Positions 51,691 through 64,000 of a stretch of DNA of 64,000 bases are shown piece after piece. Origin of the DNA: Unio delphinus (lineage: Eukaryota > Mollusca > Bivalvia > Unionida > Unionidae); the NCBI GenBank assembly GCA_029339505.1, contig JAQISU010000036.1, forward strand, positions 4,108,501 through 4,172,500. Reading direction: 5' to 3'. Both the position numbers and the translations under genes were made by a program. Every line of letters starts with the position of its first letter. Within the stretch, counting starts at the first letter, position 1. The notes under the pieces are model-generated. The model was given only the letters and a program-made list of their open reading frames with translations. It had not been told where the DNA came from and did no database searches.

Positions 51691-51936
51691 CACGCTTCAA
51701 CAATTATTATTTATACCACAATGACCTAATTAACACCTGAACAGAGGGTTTGACATCGGCATAAGGGTCGGATAGGTAAACCGAGGGAATAACAAGACGA
51801 AAACACTGTAACTTACAGTTAAAATCCCGGGAGTCTCTTTGTGGTTAGACAACAAACGTAACTCTCTGATACGTTAGAGGCAGACGTTTTGATGGTTGTT
51901 GTCATTTTCCTTAATGGTTTTAGATTAGATAGATAG

Positions 51937-51994
51937 ACATACATACATACATACATACATACATACATACATACATACATACATACATACATAC
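51937..51994 (+). repeat. (CATA)n microsatellite
   Basis: Counterpart of the array at 8529-8616. Confidence 0.95.
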
Positions 51995-54289
51995 ACACTG
52001 TTTTTTTAAAATATTATTTAATTTCTGTTATAACACATTGAGAGTGTTGTGTTCAGCTGTGTTAATATACACTACCTTAGCTGCTTTTCCAAGGTGTTTA
52101 TGGATGCAACATAATTTACTCTCAGCGTTTTGGTTTACAATACACTCTTGACTGTATTTGAAATGCCATGAACCAATCATGCGATATTTCTCGCTTTACA
52201 ATTGTAGCTGAGCATAAGATATGAGCTATGTTTGTACCTTATGAACAGGTCCATAATCGATATGAATAATATTATACCATGTATATAGGGGACATTCGTA
52301 CTCATTCCTGTGCAATGTCATAACCTCTTAGGAACAACGCACTGATACACATTGATGAGAAACATGTTCTAATAACACCCCAAACATAAATAAAAAAGAT
52401 TAATAAAGACAACAACTTCAAATGTAACACTCCGTACGTATTCATTTGACAGAGCAGGTTTAACATGACTATTAAATCTTTTTTTTTTTAACGCAATTTC
52501 ATCACATTTAGAATGCCGATTTTAGTGACCATGACCTAGGGATGTAACCGAAAAATTGAAACAGCAGCGTAGTGTAGTAACATTTGAATATATCAACATG
52601 ATATGGACACCTGATGAAATGTATAAACATCATGGCTCATAATAGTTGATCTATAAAAATAATGAATGTGTAATTGATTTATGCTCAAGTAGTGAAAATG
52701 AAAACGCTTTTCGCACAAATAGTAATATTGCAATATAATTTTAAAGTGGACGTATTATCTAATTAAACCCCTGTGGTCAATTGCTGGACGATGAAGATTT
52801 TCTATATGACAGTACCACTCATACCTTGAAAGAAGAGTGTCAACTGTTTTGCTCATGTCAGCCTGACAAAACCTCCAAAAAAGAGCCGAGTTATCACTGA
52901 GACCTGTTGATGAAGAATCCGTATCAATCGAGACTGGTTCGTCAGATCAACACCACCAATGACCGCAGATGTGTAGCTACACACAGCTTAACTGTTCGAT
53001 CAACTGAAAATATACAATGATTGATTCGATTCACAATTTATTTCCTGACATCCCATTTTGATTAATAATATGTCTACATTAAAAGGCTGAAACTTAAAAA
53101 AACGAGATTTTGTTCGGCTAATTTATTACATGAACCTATAAGTTAGTTGAACTGCTTTGATATGATCTGGAATTAATTAACATGACGCAAATCATAATCC
53201 AGCTGACAGCACACTCTCACGCGGTCATTGTGACATTGGTCTGACTAACAATACCATGTAGAAAGAAAAGGTCAAACTACAGAGTACGTATAAGATTTGT
53301 ATCATATAGAACGGATAAAAAAAAATATTTCATCATGTTCGCCTTGATCCAGGGCTGATGATTCGTCCTTAAAATGGACAACGTCTTAAATACAAAGCCA
53401 CATAAGTCATATAAGCTGTGAATGCAGTCAATTTGGAAAATACAAAAAGTAAACAATGCATTCTGATTGAATCCTAATGATTAACATACTTAATTGAAAT
53501 CTCATTTGCCACAAGTTGAAGTATTAAAAGTGCATCTTAAATAATTAACAAGGACATAGACTTTACTTATAATCGACGGATACTAATTTTCTCAAAATAT
53601 TTATATTAAGACAAATTATTGGCCAATTGATTGACGATATAAATAAAGGCTAAATATGATTTTTTTAACCTGGCTAACTGTTATTAATGTATGTACTTCA
53701 TTTCTGATCCTTCTTGTTAAATCATCATTTTTTTTTTTTAAATTCAACTTTGATGAATATAATTGCATGCCTTAAAGTGTTTATGCATTCAACTCGATTC
53801 TTTCGAAGGGTTCTCATCATGTTACCATAATAAAGATAATTCGACTGCAGCATGGGTTGGAATCAATATATATTTGCCACTAATTCGAATGAATTCTGAG
53901 ATTAAAAAGGGCGTTTGAGGTTAAAATAGTTGTTTAAGTTATCAGACGACTATTGCGTGGACTACTTATTTGAAAAATAAACATTATGAGCAAATATATA
54001 CTGCTCAGCATTACGGAAAGCATTTTCTATAGATTCGAACGTACTCTCATGAAATAAAGTGCATAGGTCACTATGGACATATGCCTCATATCTTCAAGCA
54101 GCAAGAGCTTTGTTAAAAATTTGGAATGTTGATCAATTTCTTGGTTAAGCTGAATATATATATATAATAACCGTTTCAGTTCAAAAAACTGTGTAAATGC
54201 GCCTCAATGACTTATCCGTCCTTATTTCCGATACACTCCTTAACTAAAACATTGCTTTATAACTTTGACGCACTGTAGTTGTTTCTCTA

Positions 54290-54403
<114 letters not shown>

Positions 54404-54767
54404 ATCGCATTGTACTCGTTCTTTCTTCTGAATATTTCTCAATGTACACTTGTCTCCTTTTTTTCATGTTAGAATTTTCAAGTATTCCCAACTTCAAATC
54501 CATCTTGTATTTAATTGTAAACAATTTACTGTTATGCTCGAACCTGAAACGTACTTACTAACCATACGAAAAGCATTTTCTGTCTACAAAACATTTTTCT
54601 TGCTTCGTTAATGAACCGTTTTCTTCGGGAAGATCATGTTTTGCGAGATCAGGCTTATAACAAATTTTCAAGAAGGTTATATTTAGGATTTGAAACTAAA
54701 ACGCTCCACTTTAGATGACATTGTGAAAAGCTTGTTGATATCATTATTATAAAAATATATATCTATA

Positions 54768-54914
<147 letters not shown>

Positions 54915-55599
54915 AAATAATACATAGGTTGACGACTATTCTAGAACAAATGGAAATTTCTAAAAGCAATGTGTTCTGAAATATTTCATTGGAATTGCAA
55001 TTCTAGACAAGTCAACACATTTTACATAAGAATCTATACTTTCAAAAAAAGAGACTGAAAAGATTAAAAGACAATAAGCTTTGTACAATTTAATACATAT
55101 TTTATTTCCCTAGAACAAAAAGTTATCTACATACAAGATAAATTACGGTATTGCATTGTACATCCCAAACAAATGCAATAATTACAAACACAAGCGAACA
55201 GGTATTTGCTATAGCTTATTGAGTACTGATGTGTCAATGTTCCTTTCCTGAATCACTGTAATACAATTCTATATTTGACTTCACTCCGAATTCCAGTTGA
55301 TGTTTTTATTGAAATATTTTATAAAATTACTTTTGCATTTCCCGAAAAAATAATCACTTTAATTCAATAATTTAAACACAAAATAATTTCGTCGCAAAAC
55401 TACTGGTAACAACATATGCTAAGCAGCTTGAAAGTGCTAGAAGTTAAAGCACTATTGATAAGTCTTCCTAATGACAAGAATATTTACTTCAATACATGAT
55501 ATCATATCATATTAACCATTTTCTCTCAGAAAGCAGAGCACTTTCTTATAAAAAAAACCTTCTGGACTCATCCTGATGTTTACATAAGGAAAACCAAAA

Positions 55600-58290
55600 T
55601 TAAACATATGTGCGTATTATATTGATACCACTACCGATATTAAATGCACAATAGTGCAACTGAGGGTGAATTTGCTTATAAAAATGTTTGTACATGGATA
55701 TTAACTGATTAAATACTATTTTAAAAATCAAGTATGTAAAGGTTCTTTAATTGAAATACGAGCTCTCTGAAATCTTCGTACGAAGCGTAACGAATCTATC
55801 GTCTCCATATTGAAATCGTGCTCGGCAGTGATCGGCAGATCCGGAACGAATAACATACATCATGCCGCTGACCGAAATTTGCATAATTATATACAAATTT
55901 CTGTACACTGATGCTTATCACGTAAAACACAACTACGCTACAAATAGTCACAAAATGTCAACAATAGTGAGTATGATCTTCTTTACATCTCCTTCTTTTC
56001 TACTTATCATTTCCTTTCTACATTTGGTGTTAAGAGGAAACGTTGAAATTTATTTAGAACTACTCTTACGGTTATATTTAAATAGTTTATTTTGGTACTA
56101 GAATGATTTAAATTGACGTGCTTTGTACTCGATTTAGCACTCCCGCACATACACCCCACCCCCCACACACCCCATTTTATGAACGAAAAGTATCTTACGA
56201 ACTTACAAATGCTAACAACGTGGTAATTTAGTTATTCAATTTATAAATTCTAACCAGATTATCACTAGTGGACCCTAACACTCATCTTTCTGGTGTTTTA
56301 AGCAAAGCGGAAACGAATTTGTGTTATGTTTCTCCAAGTTATACCTTACATAAATAAGGTTATAAATAAGTTTTATTAAATATTGCGACTGGAGTATGGA
56401 ATCCGGGACAGATCATACAAAATACACAGGCACAAACGTACAGTCACATTGTCACTTAAAGTTTGACCACCGTTTTTAGTGTTCCCTTTATAAGTTTGAT
56501 AAGTAAGTATGAATATATTACTTGTATAATTTTATAATTATAAAAATTAATGTTCCATATAAAAATTCACTACAGAGACAACTGGACTAAGGTAGTAATT
56601 ATAATATGTAATACAGAAGATACCAACCAAATGATAAACTCAAATGTAGAAGTTTTGTTATTACCTAGACCAAAATCATCTCACATTAAAGCTCAAGTCC
56701 GGAGCGATCTTTAAGAGGGACAGGGAGAGGAAGAATGAGGCGTGGAGCAAAAGCCTGGGGGGGGGGGACGAGGAAGAAGACATGCAGTGCAGACTGAAAA
56801 ACAGTGCTTCCAGGCTCTACACATAGTTCAAACAAGGCAGACAAGAATGAGGGTATTTGTTTATTTATACCTTGCACAACAAGTATTGATACACATTGAT
56901 AAATGTTCGGTAGTTGGAAAAGACTCTAAATTAGATATATACATGTAAGAAGTGTTTTACATAACTTACACAATGCATACTTCTATTGAAGGATTATTTT
57001 ACCAAACAATGTATGTTTAAACTGCTTTACGTTTTGTTGCTACTCACCACCCCACCCCAATGTCATTTGATAAGAAAAAGCATGCACCAAATACCATTGA
57101 AAATACTGAGCTCACATCATTTATATGACCGCCATATATAATACATGTCATATATTTTGTCTATGATAGTCACTATACTTACTGATGCTATGGAGCAATT
57201 TGTTTAGGAGTTCAAGTAACCATATGTAGCAAAATACAGAGTGAAGTAAATAAATTTTTGTGGTGCAATTTGTAATTCCTATGATAATTAAAATATAAAC
57301 TAGCTAAAATCATTTCAGATATAGGTAAAAGTGATCTATACTAGTCAAATGAACAACAAATATTTGATACCGTCAAGGTCAACCTGCTCCTTTTCTAATT
57401 TAAGTAATAAATTCATAATTTTTATTTTTAGACCTGTTAAAATTAATATATCTATTTAATCCTTGTAAGATAATGACTACGCTTTAATTCTTCTGTTTTA
57501 AATATGATGGATGCCAAAATATATTAAGATAATATTATGAATGCACTATCATTATAAACATAAACTTAAGAATGCAAGAATGGATTATTTGCGCAGATTT
57601 TATAATGACTTGAAGGCTTGCAAGAAACATAATTTTTTAATATTTCATATTTGAGATAACCTTTCGGGTAGGAATTGTAATTGTGCTGTCCGATTTGCAT
57701 TCGGTTTTGGGTGAATACTGTAAATTATTTCTAAAATAACACATTTGCTTCATTTAATAGCAGTTTTGAAACTGTTTAAATTCTTTAAATAACTTATGTA
57801 TTTACTGAGCATGTTATTGTACGTACAAAACTGTATGCCAAAAGGTGTTAATAACTTCACAGGCATGTTGGCTATGTGTAACATCTCACTATAAAATAGG
57901 AACTTGCACTTTATACTGAAATAAAAAATACTGCATCCATGTATACACATAATTAAAACTATGGTAGTTACCTTTACAATACAACATTTGCAGTCATTTT
58001 TATTTCCAATGTGGACTTGCAAAGATAACTTATACCTTATGTAAATACATGATTGTTGTAAATGTTGAAATTTTGATTTTAGTTTTCAAGCTTGTTGTAC
58101 AACTTACATATGGGGATTCAGTATGCTTAATTAATATATGAAACCGATTCCAGGAGTTCATAACAAATGTGGAGCCAGACCGGCTAAGGTAATGTTTTCT
58201 ACAGATGATGCAGTCCCACCCAATCCTGTTCTTTAATAAATCTGAGCCAGGATCAAGGTAGTGTAGTGGTTATCACACATCCCCCGAAAC
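55600..58290. other. AT-rich sequence without recognisable genes
   Basis: Short frames only. A G10 run at about 56757-56767 and a C-rich patch at 56150-56170 are the only compositional oddities. Confidence 0.5.
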
Positions 58291-58295
58291 AGCGT

Positions 58296-58393
58296 TGCCA
58301 GATTGGTGTGTGTGTGGAAAATGTAGGGAGATGCAAACTGACCTTGAGAAGATGTGTTGTGAGAAACAGCACAGTACATTACTTTTGTCGGTA
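58296..58393 (+). CDS. P2X7-like ballast-domain fragment, possible exon
   Basis: One frame reads LPDWCVCGKC followed by REMQTDLEKMCC, the cysteine pattern of the P2X7-receptor C-terminal domain, which is widespread in molluscan gene families. CCAG upstream could be a splice acceptor and TCGGTAATG a donor. Earlier sequence (58150-58225) is coding-like in part but interrupted. It could be an exon of a host gene or a mobile-element passenger; only this fragment is supported. Confidence 0.4.
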
Positions 58394-59640
58394 ATGAATA
58401 TGTAATGTTTTGTTTATAATGTGCATTTTTGCTTAATGCATTATTCTTTATTTGCTTTAGAGTTTATTTAACGTATAATGTTTCATGAATTTAGCGAGAC
58501 TTCTTACAAAATGAGACATGCTTGGATTATTTCTTTGCAATCACTGTGAATGAATTTTAAAATTGTAAGCCATTCAAAAAGAAAAACAGAGATGCATACA
58601 TAAGCAAATGATAAGGGTGTTTTATTTATTTCACAATTGATACTCGTCAAGTAGAATCTATTCATTACCTAGTTTCAATATAGGCATGAGATCAACTGGA
58701 TCAATTCAACATTAAACATTATTATTTGTTCAAATGCTTACATGAAAAGGTTGTTAAACCTGTATGAAAGTTCTTTGCCGAATTTACAAAACCGGTTTCA
58801 CGATGAGAACTCACATAAGTACAAAATGACCTTATGAGCACGCTGTTATAAAAAAAAAATAATATTCCATCCTAACATACAATACACACAATGCAGTCAC
58901 GGAGTGAAATTTTGTCGTTTGTTTATCAGCTGATCACATCTATTTTTTGAATATTACAAAGCAAATCAAGTCCTTGTGCAAACATTGTATTAATAATAAG
59001 TGTGCTTTGAACGATACAGTAGGAACAAGATATTCCAAAATGGAAAACACTTAGACACAAACATCACAGTCACTTGATTCTGAGAAACTAATGTGCATCA
59101 TCATATAAAAACATACATTAGCCTACCTGTTGAAGAACAACTGCGCCATTTCAGTATCTGGTGCCAGTCCTAACTCTTCAATCAACGCTCATCATTGAAA
59201 AAACTGGTCCCTATGACAAATCCTTGATTAGTCCCGTTCAGTCTCTCTGACAGTTTTTTGACTTTTCTTCTCAGAAAGCAACAAGCGCGGGCGACGTTTA
59301 CGTGTTAGACTGTCTCGCTTGTTCGCTATTTTTGTTTATAGGAGGTATTTCAATTAGAATCACGTGACTTATAACCCGTCCACTGGACGAAAATTACGTA
59401 AAGGTTGTCATGGCCACGTGCGGCTTCCGTAACATTTCGTGAAATACAAATTTCACTAAAAGCGGGCACCTGACAAAAAATATTTGTCTCTCATTTATTT
59501 ATCAATTAAATAATTGAATCTTTACAAACTGTAGGTTTTTTTGTGAATTATTTCAGCTTATAAGTCGACACATTCTCTAGATACATGAGATGTGACATTC
59601 ACAAAATTACAGACACTGTGTTACTGTGCCTTTAAGCTGT
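58394..59640. other. Non-coding stretch
   Basis: No supported gene. A GC-richer patch at 59270-59470 with CACGTGA and ACGTAA could be promoter-like, but nothing downstream supports it. Confidence 0.4.
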
Positions 59641-60086
59641 AACATAAAGATAATAATTTAGATATGTATTATTTTCTTTACAGACACTTAAATAAACCGT
59701 TAATCAGGTCTAGCAGAAATGAAAGTGTAACGGACAAGGTCATTTCCAGCAAATAATGTTACATTACAATAGCATACAATGAAACAAAAAAGAAATTACC
59801 CGACAGAACAAATTAGAGAATCGTGTTGTATGAGCAAAATATTCATATCATATTTACTAATAAGATGTATATATTATCCCACTAGTTAAGGCTTAAATGG
59901 CATCAAACAAAAACATTAAACTCAAAATTTGTTAAAACGGACATTTTTTGCAAATGTCCAACTTTTGATTAGCGTGTCTCTTCGATGAAATCCACGTTGC
60001 TTCTGTTTTTCTACCGTTGAGTTGGAAGATTACTAACTCGTATAGTTTACGAGACTATGAAAATGACTGATTAAGTCAATTGTTCA

Positions 60087-60102
60087 TCATCATCATCATC
60101 AA

Positions 60103-60135
<33 letters not shown>

Positions 60136-60141
60136 TATCAT
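60087..60141 (+). repeat. (ATC)n microsatellite
   Basis: ATC array with one AAC interruption. Confidence 0.95.
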
Positions 60142-60156
60142 CAGTCTGTCGACCAA

Positions 60157-61640
60157 GTGTGGTCGTCGAGTCACTGTGTTGAACAGCATCTGAAGGAACT
60201 TGACTACTGCAACTCATTCCAATACACAATTCGAGAAAGATCTGCTCCACTCCTTTTCATGCTTGCTGAAATTAAAAAGATGACAGACGATTTCATGACA
60301 GCCGTAACAACAGCTGCCAACAAAATCATTGACTTCCATTGCCCAAATTACAATCGTTGGTGCGATGACCCGAGATCTTACAAAATCACAAACATACTAC
60401 TGGAGCAATGGAGTACCGATAAAAAGCACAATAATATTAGAGAAACAAACATTTGATTGGACAAACGTGCAAAGAAACAGACACCAGTCTTATAAATAAT
60501 AACAGTACACAAGCATTCCGAAATGTGAAAGACCTAAACAGACATAAGCAGCCGAAATTAAATATGATTCAAGACGAACATTGGAAATGCCTAACATAAG
60601 CGATTTGTATTGCTGAAAGATGGACTGAGGGTTGTAGAGAACTATACAACCATCAGGTAGCATGAAACTTAGAAATCTTTGACGTTTTAAACCCCACAAA
60701 TGATGCTGATCTTCCCATTCTTAAAAACGAGGTATAGTCAGCAATAAGAGCACTGAAAAATGGCAAGACAGCTCAAGTAGACAACAGTCTAGCTGAATGT
60801 ATGAATCGGGGTGTTGAAACCGTTTTAAAGCTACTAATAAAATTCAGCAACACAAGCTGGTAGACATTGGCCAACACAGTGGACCCAGTGGCTGATTATA
60901 ACAATCAACGAAAACGCCACCATATTAAGGTGATGATTTATATCATCTTTAAAAGATTGGAACTACAAGCAGAAGCTATAATTGCTGAAGAACATAAACT
61001 GTTCCGACGTGGAAGAGGTAAAACATAAGAAATATCGCATTTCAGTTTTCTGCGTCAAAATTACTCGTAACATCAACACGAATTATATCATTTGTTCATA
61101 TATTTCAAAACAGCATTTGACAACCGAGTGTGGCATGAACCATTATAGTCCAAAACGAGAAAGAACAACATGGTTCAAACTTTCATCAAATCCATCAAGC
61201 AGCTGTACAACATGACTACCATTGCAGTAATCCTTCAAGGTTTTGTAGGGCACTGGTTACAGACAAAAGTCAGAGCACGTCATGTTGTCTATTGCCACTC
61301 ATGCTTTTCAACATCTATTTAGACCGAACCATGAGCGAAAGCCTGGAAAACCACTGTTGGACAGTCAGCATTCGACGGCGTAAATCACCAACCTCCGATT
61401 CGCAAACGACATTGATGTGCTGGCATGCAGTGAAGACGAATTTGCTACCTCAGGGAAGAATCTATATGAAACATCTTCCAGTTTAGACATGGAGATAAGC
61501 GCTGAGAAGACAATGCTGATGACAAATAGTGGCAAACAAATCAGAGCCAATATTACAGTCAGAGAACAGTTTTCGATCGCATATGTCAACTATTTGAGTC
61601 TTCAAATCTCCACTAGAGTTTTATTTTACCTGGTGACGAT
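60157..61640 (+). pseudogene. Non-LTR retrotransposon reverse-transcriptase relic
   Basis: Successive broken frames match LINE RT blocks: a WP-QW-QSLIITI equivalent (about 60870), AEAIIAEEHKLFRRGR (about 60975), FDNRVWHEP (about 61115), LPLMLFNIYLDR (about 61290), RFANDIDVLA (about 61400) and EISAEKTMLMTN (about 61490). The catalytic FADD is FAND, so it is inactive. It appears to be the same LINE type as the endonuclease relic at 45905-46350. Confidence 0.8.
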
Positions 61641-62023
61641 GGCAATGCTGTAACTCGCTATGATTTTATGCGAATTGCCAGTAGCAAATGTGTCACCTCC
61701 GTCCAGGACGACAACGGCAGGAGTGGTTCTTGATGACTGATCTGGTATGGTAATTTCAGATTTGAAGAGCTTTAGTATTGTGTTTTGGGTAAACGTCATC
61801 TGGCGGAACCCAATCCTCTGCAGACCAAGGATTTGCAAGAATATAATGTAGTACATCGTCTACCGCACTAGAGGTCTTCATTCCGGTGTTTCTGATTATG
61901 TTTACTCGCATAACCTTTGGCCAGCGGAAGCCAATCTGCAAGGGAGTATGAGACTCCTTTAAAGGTGGACGAGTCCATTTCTCGAGCAGATAAAAAGCAT
62001 CTGCCACTGGCATCCATCCCCCT
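61632..62023 (-). other. Possible minus-strand exon or pseudogene, unidentified
   Basis: The minus strand is open and coding-like: a frame from 62013 (MPVADAFYLLEKWTRPP...) ends at 61756, and another frame continues to 61626. It is flanked by TTTTTAG|G at about 62023 and CAG|GTAAAA at about 61632. The frame changes near 61790-61830, so it is either broken or not one exon. I do not recognise a family. Confidence 0.3.
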
Positions 62024-62029
62024 AAAAAT

Positions 62030-64000
62030 GAATGGAATTAAGCAGGCAATTTAAAAAATCAAGTTTATGCAATGTATTTAATCTTGAAGAAGAATACGTT
62101 TAGATTTGTTGATGCTCAGATGTGTTGCAATTTTGAGATTTGTGCTTTCCGATTTTCACCTGTTCTGGATCTGTAAAGATGACATGGTAACGAATGAACC
62201 GTCCCTGTGCGAGATCCTCCTAAATATCAACCCCAATTCGAAAATATAAAAAGGATGACTTGATTGTATTTGTAAAACCATTATCATGCGTTAATTATCT
62301 CGCTTGTCCTGTAAAATCAGCTTTGGGAATAAATGTATAATATTACCTTGTATAAATATGTTTACTAGGATTGACTTCTGCACACACCCTTGATTATGTT
62401 ATTTGACATCTCTAGAATGAAATGTGGCTTACAGTTTTATGCAAATTGCCATTATGATTAGCCTAGATATATAAGATTATGTATAACCTTGTATTTCCTG
62501 GAAACAAACTTATGACAACCCTTCTCAAAATTATATCCTAGCATCTAGGTGAAATCGGTCATTTTGTTGTCCTTAGTTGTCTTTAGAGAGAATTTAGTTT
62601 TTCTAAGTACTTACTGTAAATTCAAATTTGACATTAATATTCATATTGGGATTAAAGTGAATTCATTGTAAGGAATGTTTGACATATTATTTTGACATAT
62701 CAAAGTTTAGGCTATTACCATATTTGACTCTCCTGGCACATCAATACATTCAGGTTTGGTACCTACATGTAATTTATTCGGATTAACCTCGAGATTGTCA
62801 TATAATATTTAGCATCATTTGAGACTTTATTCACGTAAAATAGATCGTCTTACGTTTTAAGTTCTGAGTCTAGGAAAATATTATTTGTTAAACATTTTAA
62901 AACATGAATATATTTTACTTAATTTTAGACCATATAGTATAATGAACAGTATTAATGTAAAACAATTTTGTGGATACAATTGCTATTCCGCGAGCCGTTT
63001 GATTTATTTTATGTATACAAATATGTCACTGTTAACCATTTGCACGAACGTGATCAAGCTTAACACGGTATGTAAATTGTTTATAAAATTAAGCTGCTTG
63101 TATAAGCAAGTGATCACTGCATATTGCAATGTCAATGAATACGTAACACTCTGTCCATGTCCTTTGCCTAATATGACCAAAGCACAAGTCATTCACGGTG
63201 ACAGTTGATTAATTAGTAAATGAGTCAGATAAATATTACATAATGATCGATGTAAGAATAATACAACTTGAAATATTAAAGACAAAATGCTCAACATCAA
63301 CTTTCAAGAATATTCCTTTATTGCTGATTTCAATAGGTCTACACTAAAGTGTATAGGACATAATTTTGCAATTTACAAACAACATGTATTTATATACCAG
63401 AAACGTGCTTTGATCGCAGCTTATGAACGTAAATATAACCTAAAGGATTATTGTTATCAAATCCAAACTATCGAGCAATCAATTTAAATTTTGTATTGGT
63501 ATGCTTAAGTTTCAAATATGTTATGATGGAACAATCTAAACGTATTTCTTTTTTTAAAATAGATACCTATTTTTCAAATAGAACTTAAATTATAAATCAG
63601 ACATTTCTCTAAGCAGCTTTAAATGTATAGAGGAAACGATCATTTAAGATTGATTTACAATACAAATATTTTCTCCTGGAATGAGTATCATAGCATAAAA
63701 TGCCCGGGATGTAATGTATATTCACATTAAACGAATGTAAAATAGTTTCCCATTAATCTTTTAACAACATTCTGACGATTTGTGCATGTATTATGTGCAA
63801 ATAAATCATATAAATATTCGGATGGACATTTACGATACATTCAAACGGATTTCTGCATTTATCTCATCTTCTCTCTCCTAAAACCTTTATACATTCTTTT
63901 CTGACCTCGTTCCTCTAATAGTTGATGTAAAAATTGATAAGAAGCAAGAAATATTAAACAACATCAGAGAATGACTATACAGCATACAGTCAACAAACAT
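62030..64000. other. Non-coding stretch to window end
   Basis: AT-rich, no family signature, no repeat array of note. Frames at 62885-63208 and 63287-63487 are unsupported. Confidence 0.5.

Larger units (their letters stand above)
47862..54036. repeat. Segmental duplication, copy B
   Basis: Direct repeat of copy A. The left boundary is at TACACCTTAGTTTAAAATTC (47859 on), the right boundary near CATTTTCTATAGAT (54022-54036). An internal deletion relative to copy A falls inside the SINE at about 50802. Confidence 0.85.
55380..60062. repeat. Third, diverged copy C of the duplicated host segment, split
   Basis: 55380-55590 matches 48125-48345 (the piece copy A lost). 59640-60062 matches 300-715 and 48400-48840, ending at the point where the Polinton relic begins in A and B. 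About 4 kb of other sequence (55600-59640) lies between. Copy C has no Polinton relic, so it may represent the pre-insertion state. Confidence 0.55.

Noticed and set aside
61290..61330. Host reverse-transcriptase-like gene
   Set aside because: Multiple stops, frameshifts and FAND in place of FADD show a dead LINE.

Overview
The window is eukaryotic and looks metazoan, probably a mollusc. It is AT-rich and microsatellite-rich. It carries tRNA-derived SINEs, a Penelope-like element, non-LTR (LINE) relics and one fragment resembling P2X7-like ballast domains. Nothing bacterial is present. The species cannot be fixed from the sequence alone.

The centrepiece is a 16.27-kb Polinton/Maverick (adintovirus-like) element at 21742-38008. 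It has 210-bp terminal inverted repeats that I find identical base for base, and a TGCACA target duplication. A left block, all on the minus strand, encodes a C-terminal beta-domain protein, a membrane-hairpin protein, a coiled-coil/fibre-like protein, an adenain-type protease, a pVI-like protein, the major capsid protein (MCP), a basic protein and a coiled-coil protein. A control region follows with 59-bp tandem repeats and inverted repeats. The right block holds an HNH endonuclease, a zinc-finger protein, a polymerase-helicase-HNH fusion, a DDE integrase, a phospholipase A2, a zinc-ribbon protein and a packaging ATPase. Nearly all frames are open, so the insertion is young and may still code for virions.

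The element sits inside the HNH pseudogene of an older inverted Polinton relic (16940-21741, resuming at 38014). A second relic block (39900-45840) holds the capsid half in opposite relative orientation, so the two may be one element with an internal inversion. A third, scrambled relic (about 750-3480, with a piece at 7830-8285) lies in a host segment (1-10355) that is duplicated at 47862-54036. A third diverged copy of the non-Polinton part lies at 55380-55590 plus 59640-60062.

The most unusual signal is a family of short palindromes of the form GGAAAnnCTAGnnTTTCC that peppers only the young Polinton. Some lie between genes and some lie in frame inside genes (polymerase, coiled-coil protein, basic protein, C-terminal beta-domain protein). 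Where relics can be aligned they lack the inserts; in two places the difference is exactly seven codons. A second signal is a TATA-like motif placed directly against most start codons of the element.

The rest (10356-16900, 46860-47860, 54036-64000) is mostly non-coding, with SINEs, microsatellites, a foldback element, a LINE relic, one P2X7-like exon and one possible minus-strand exon.
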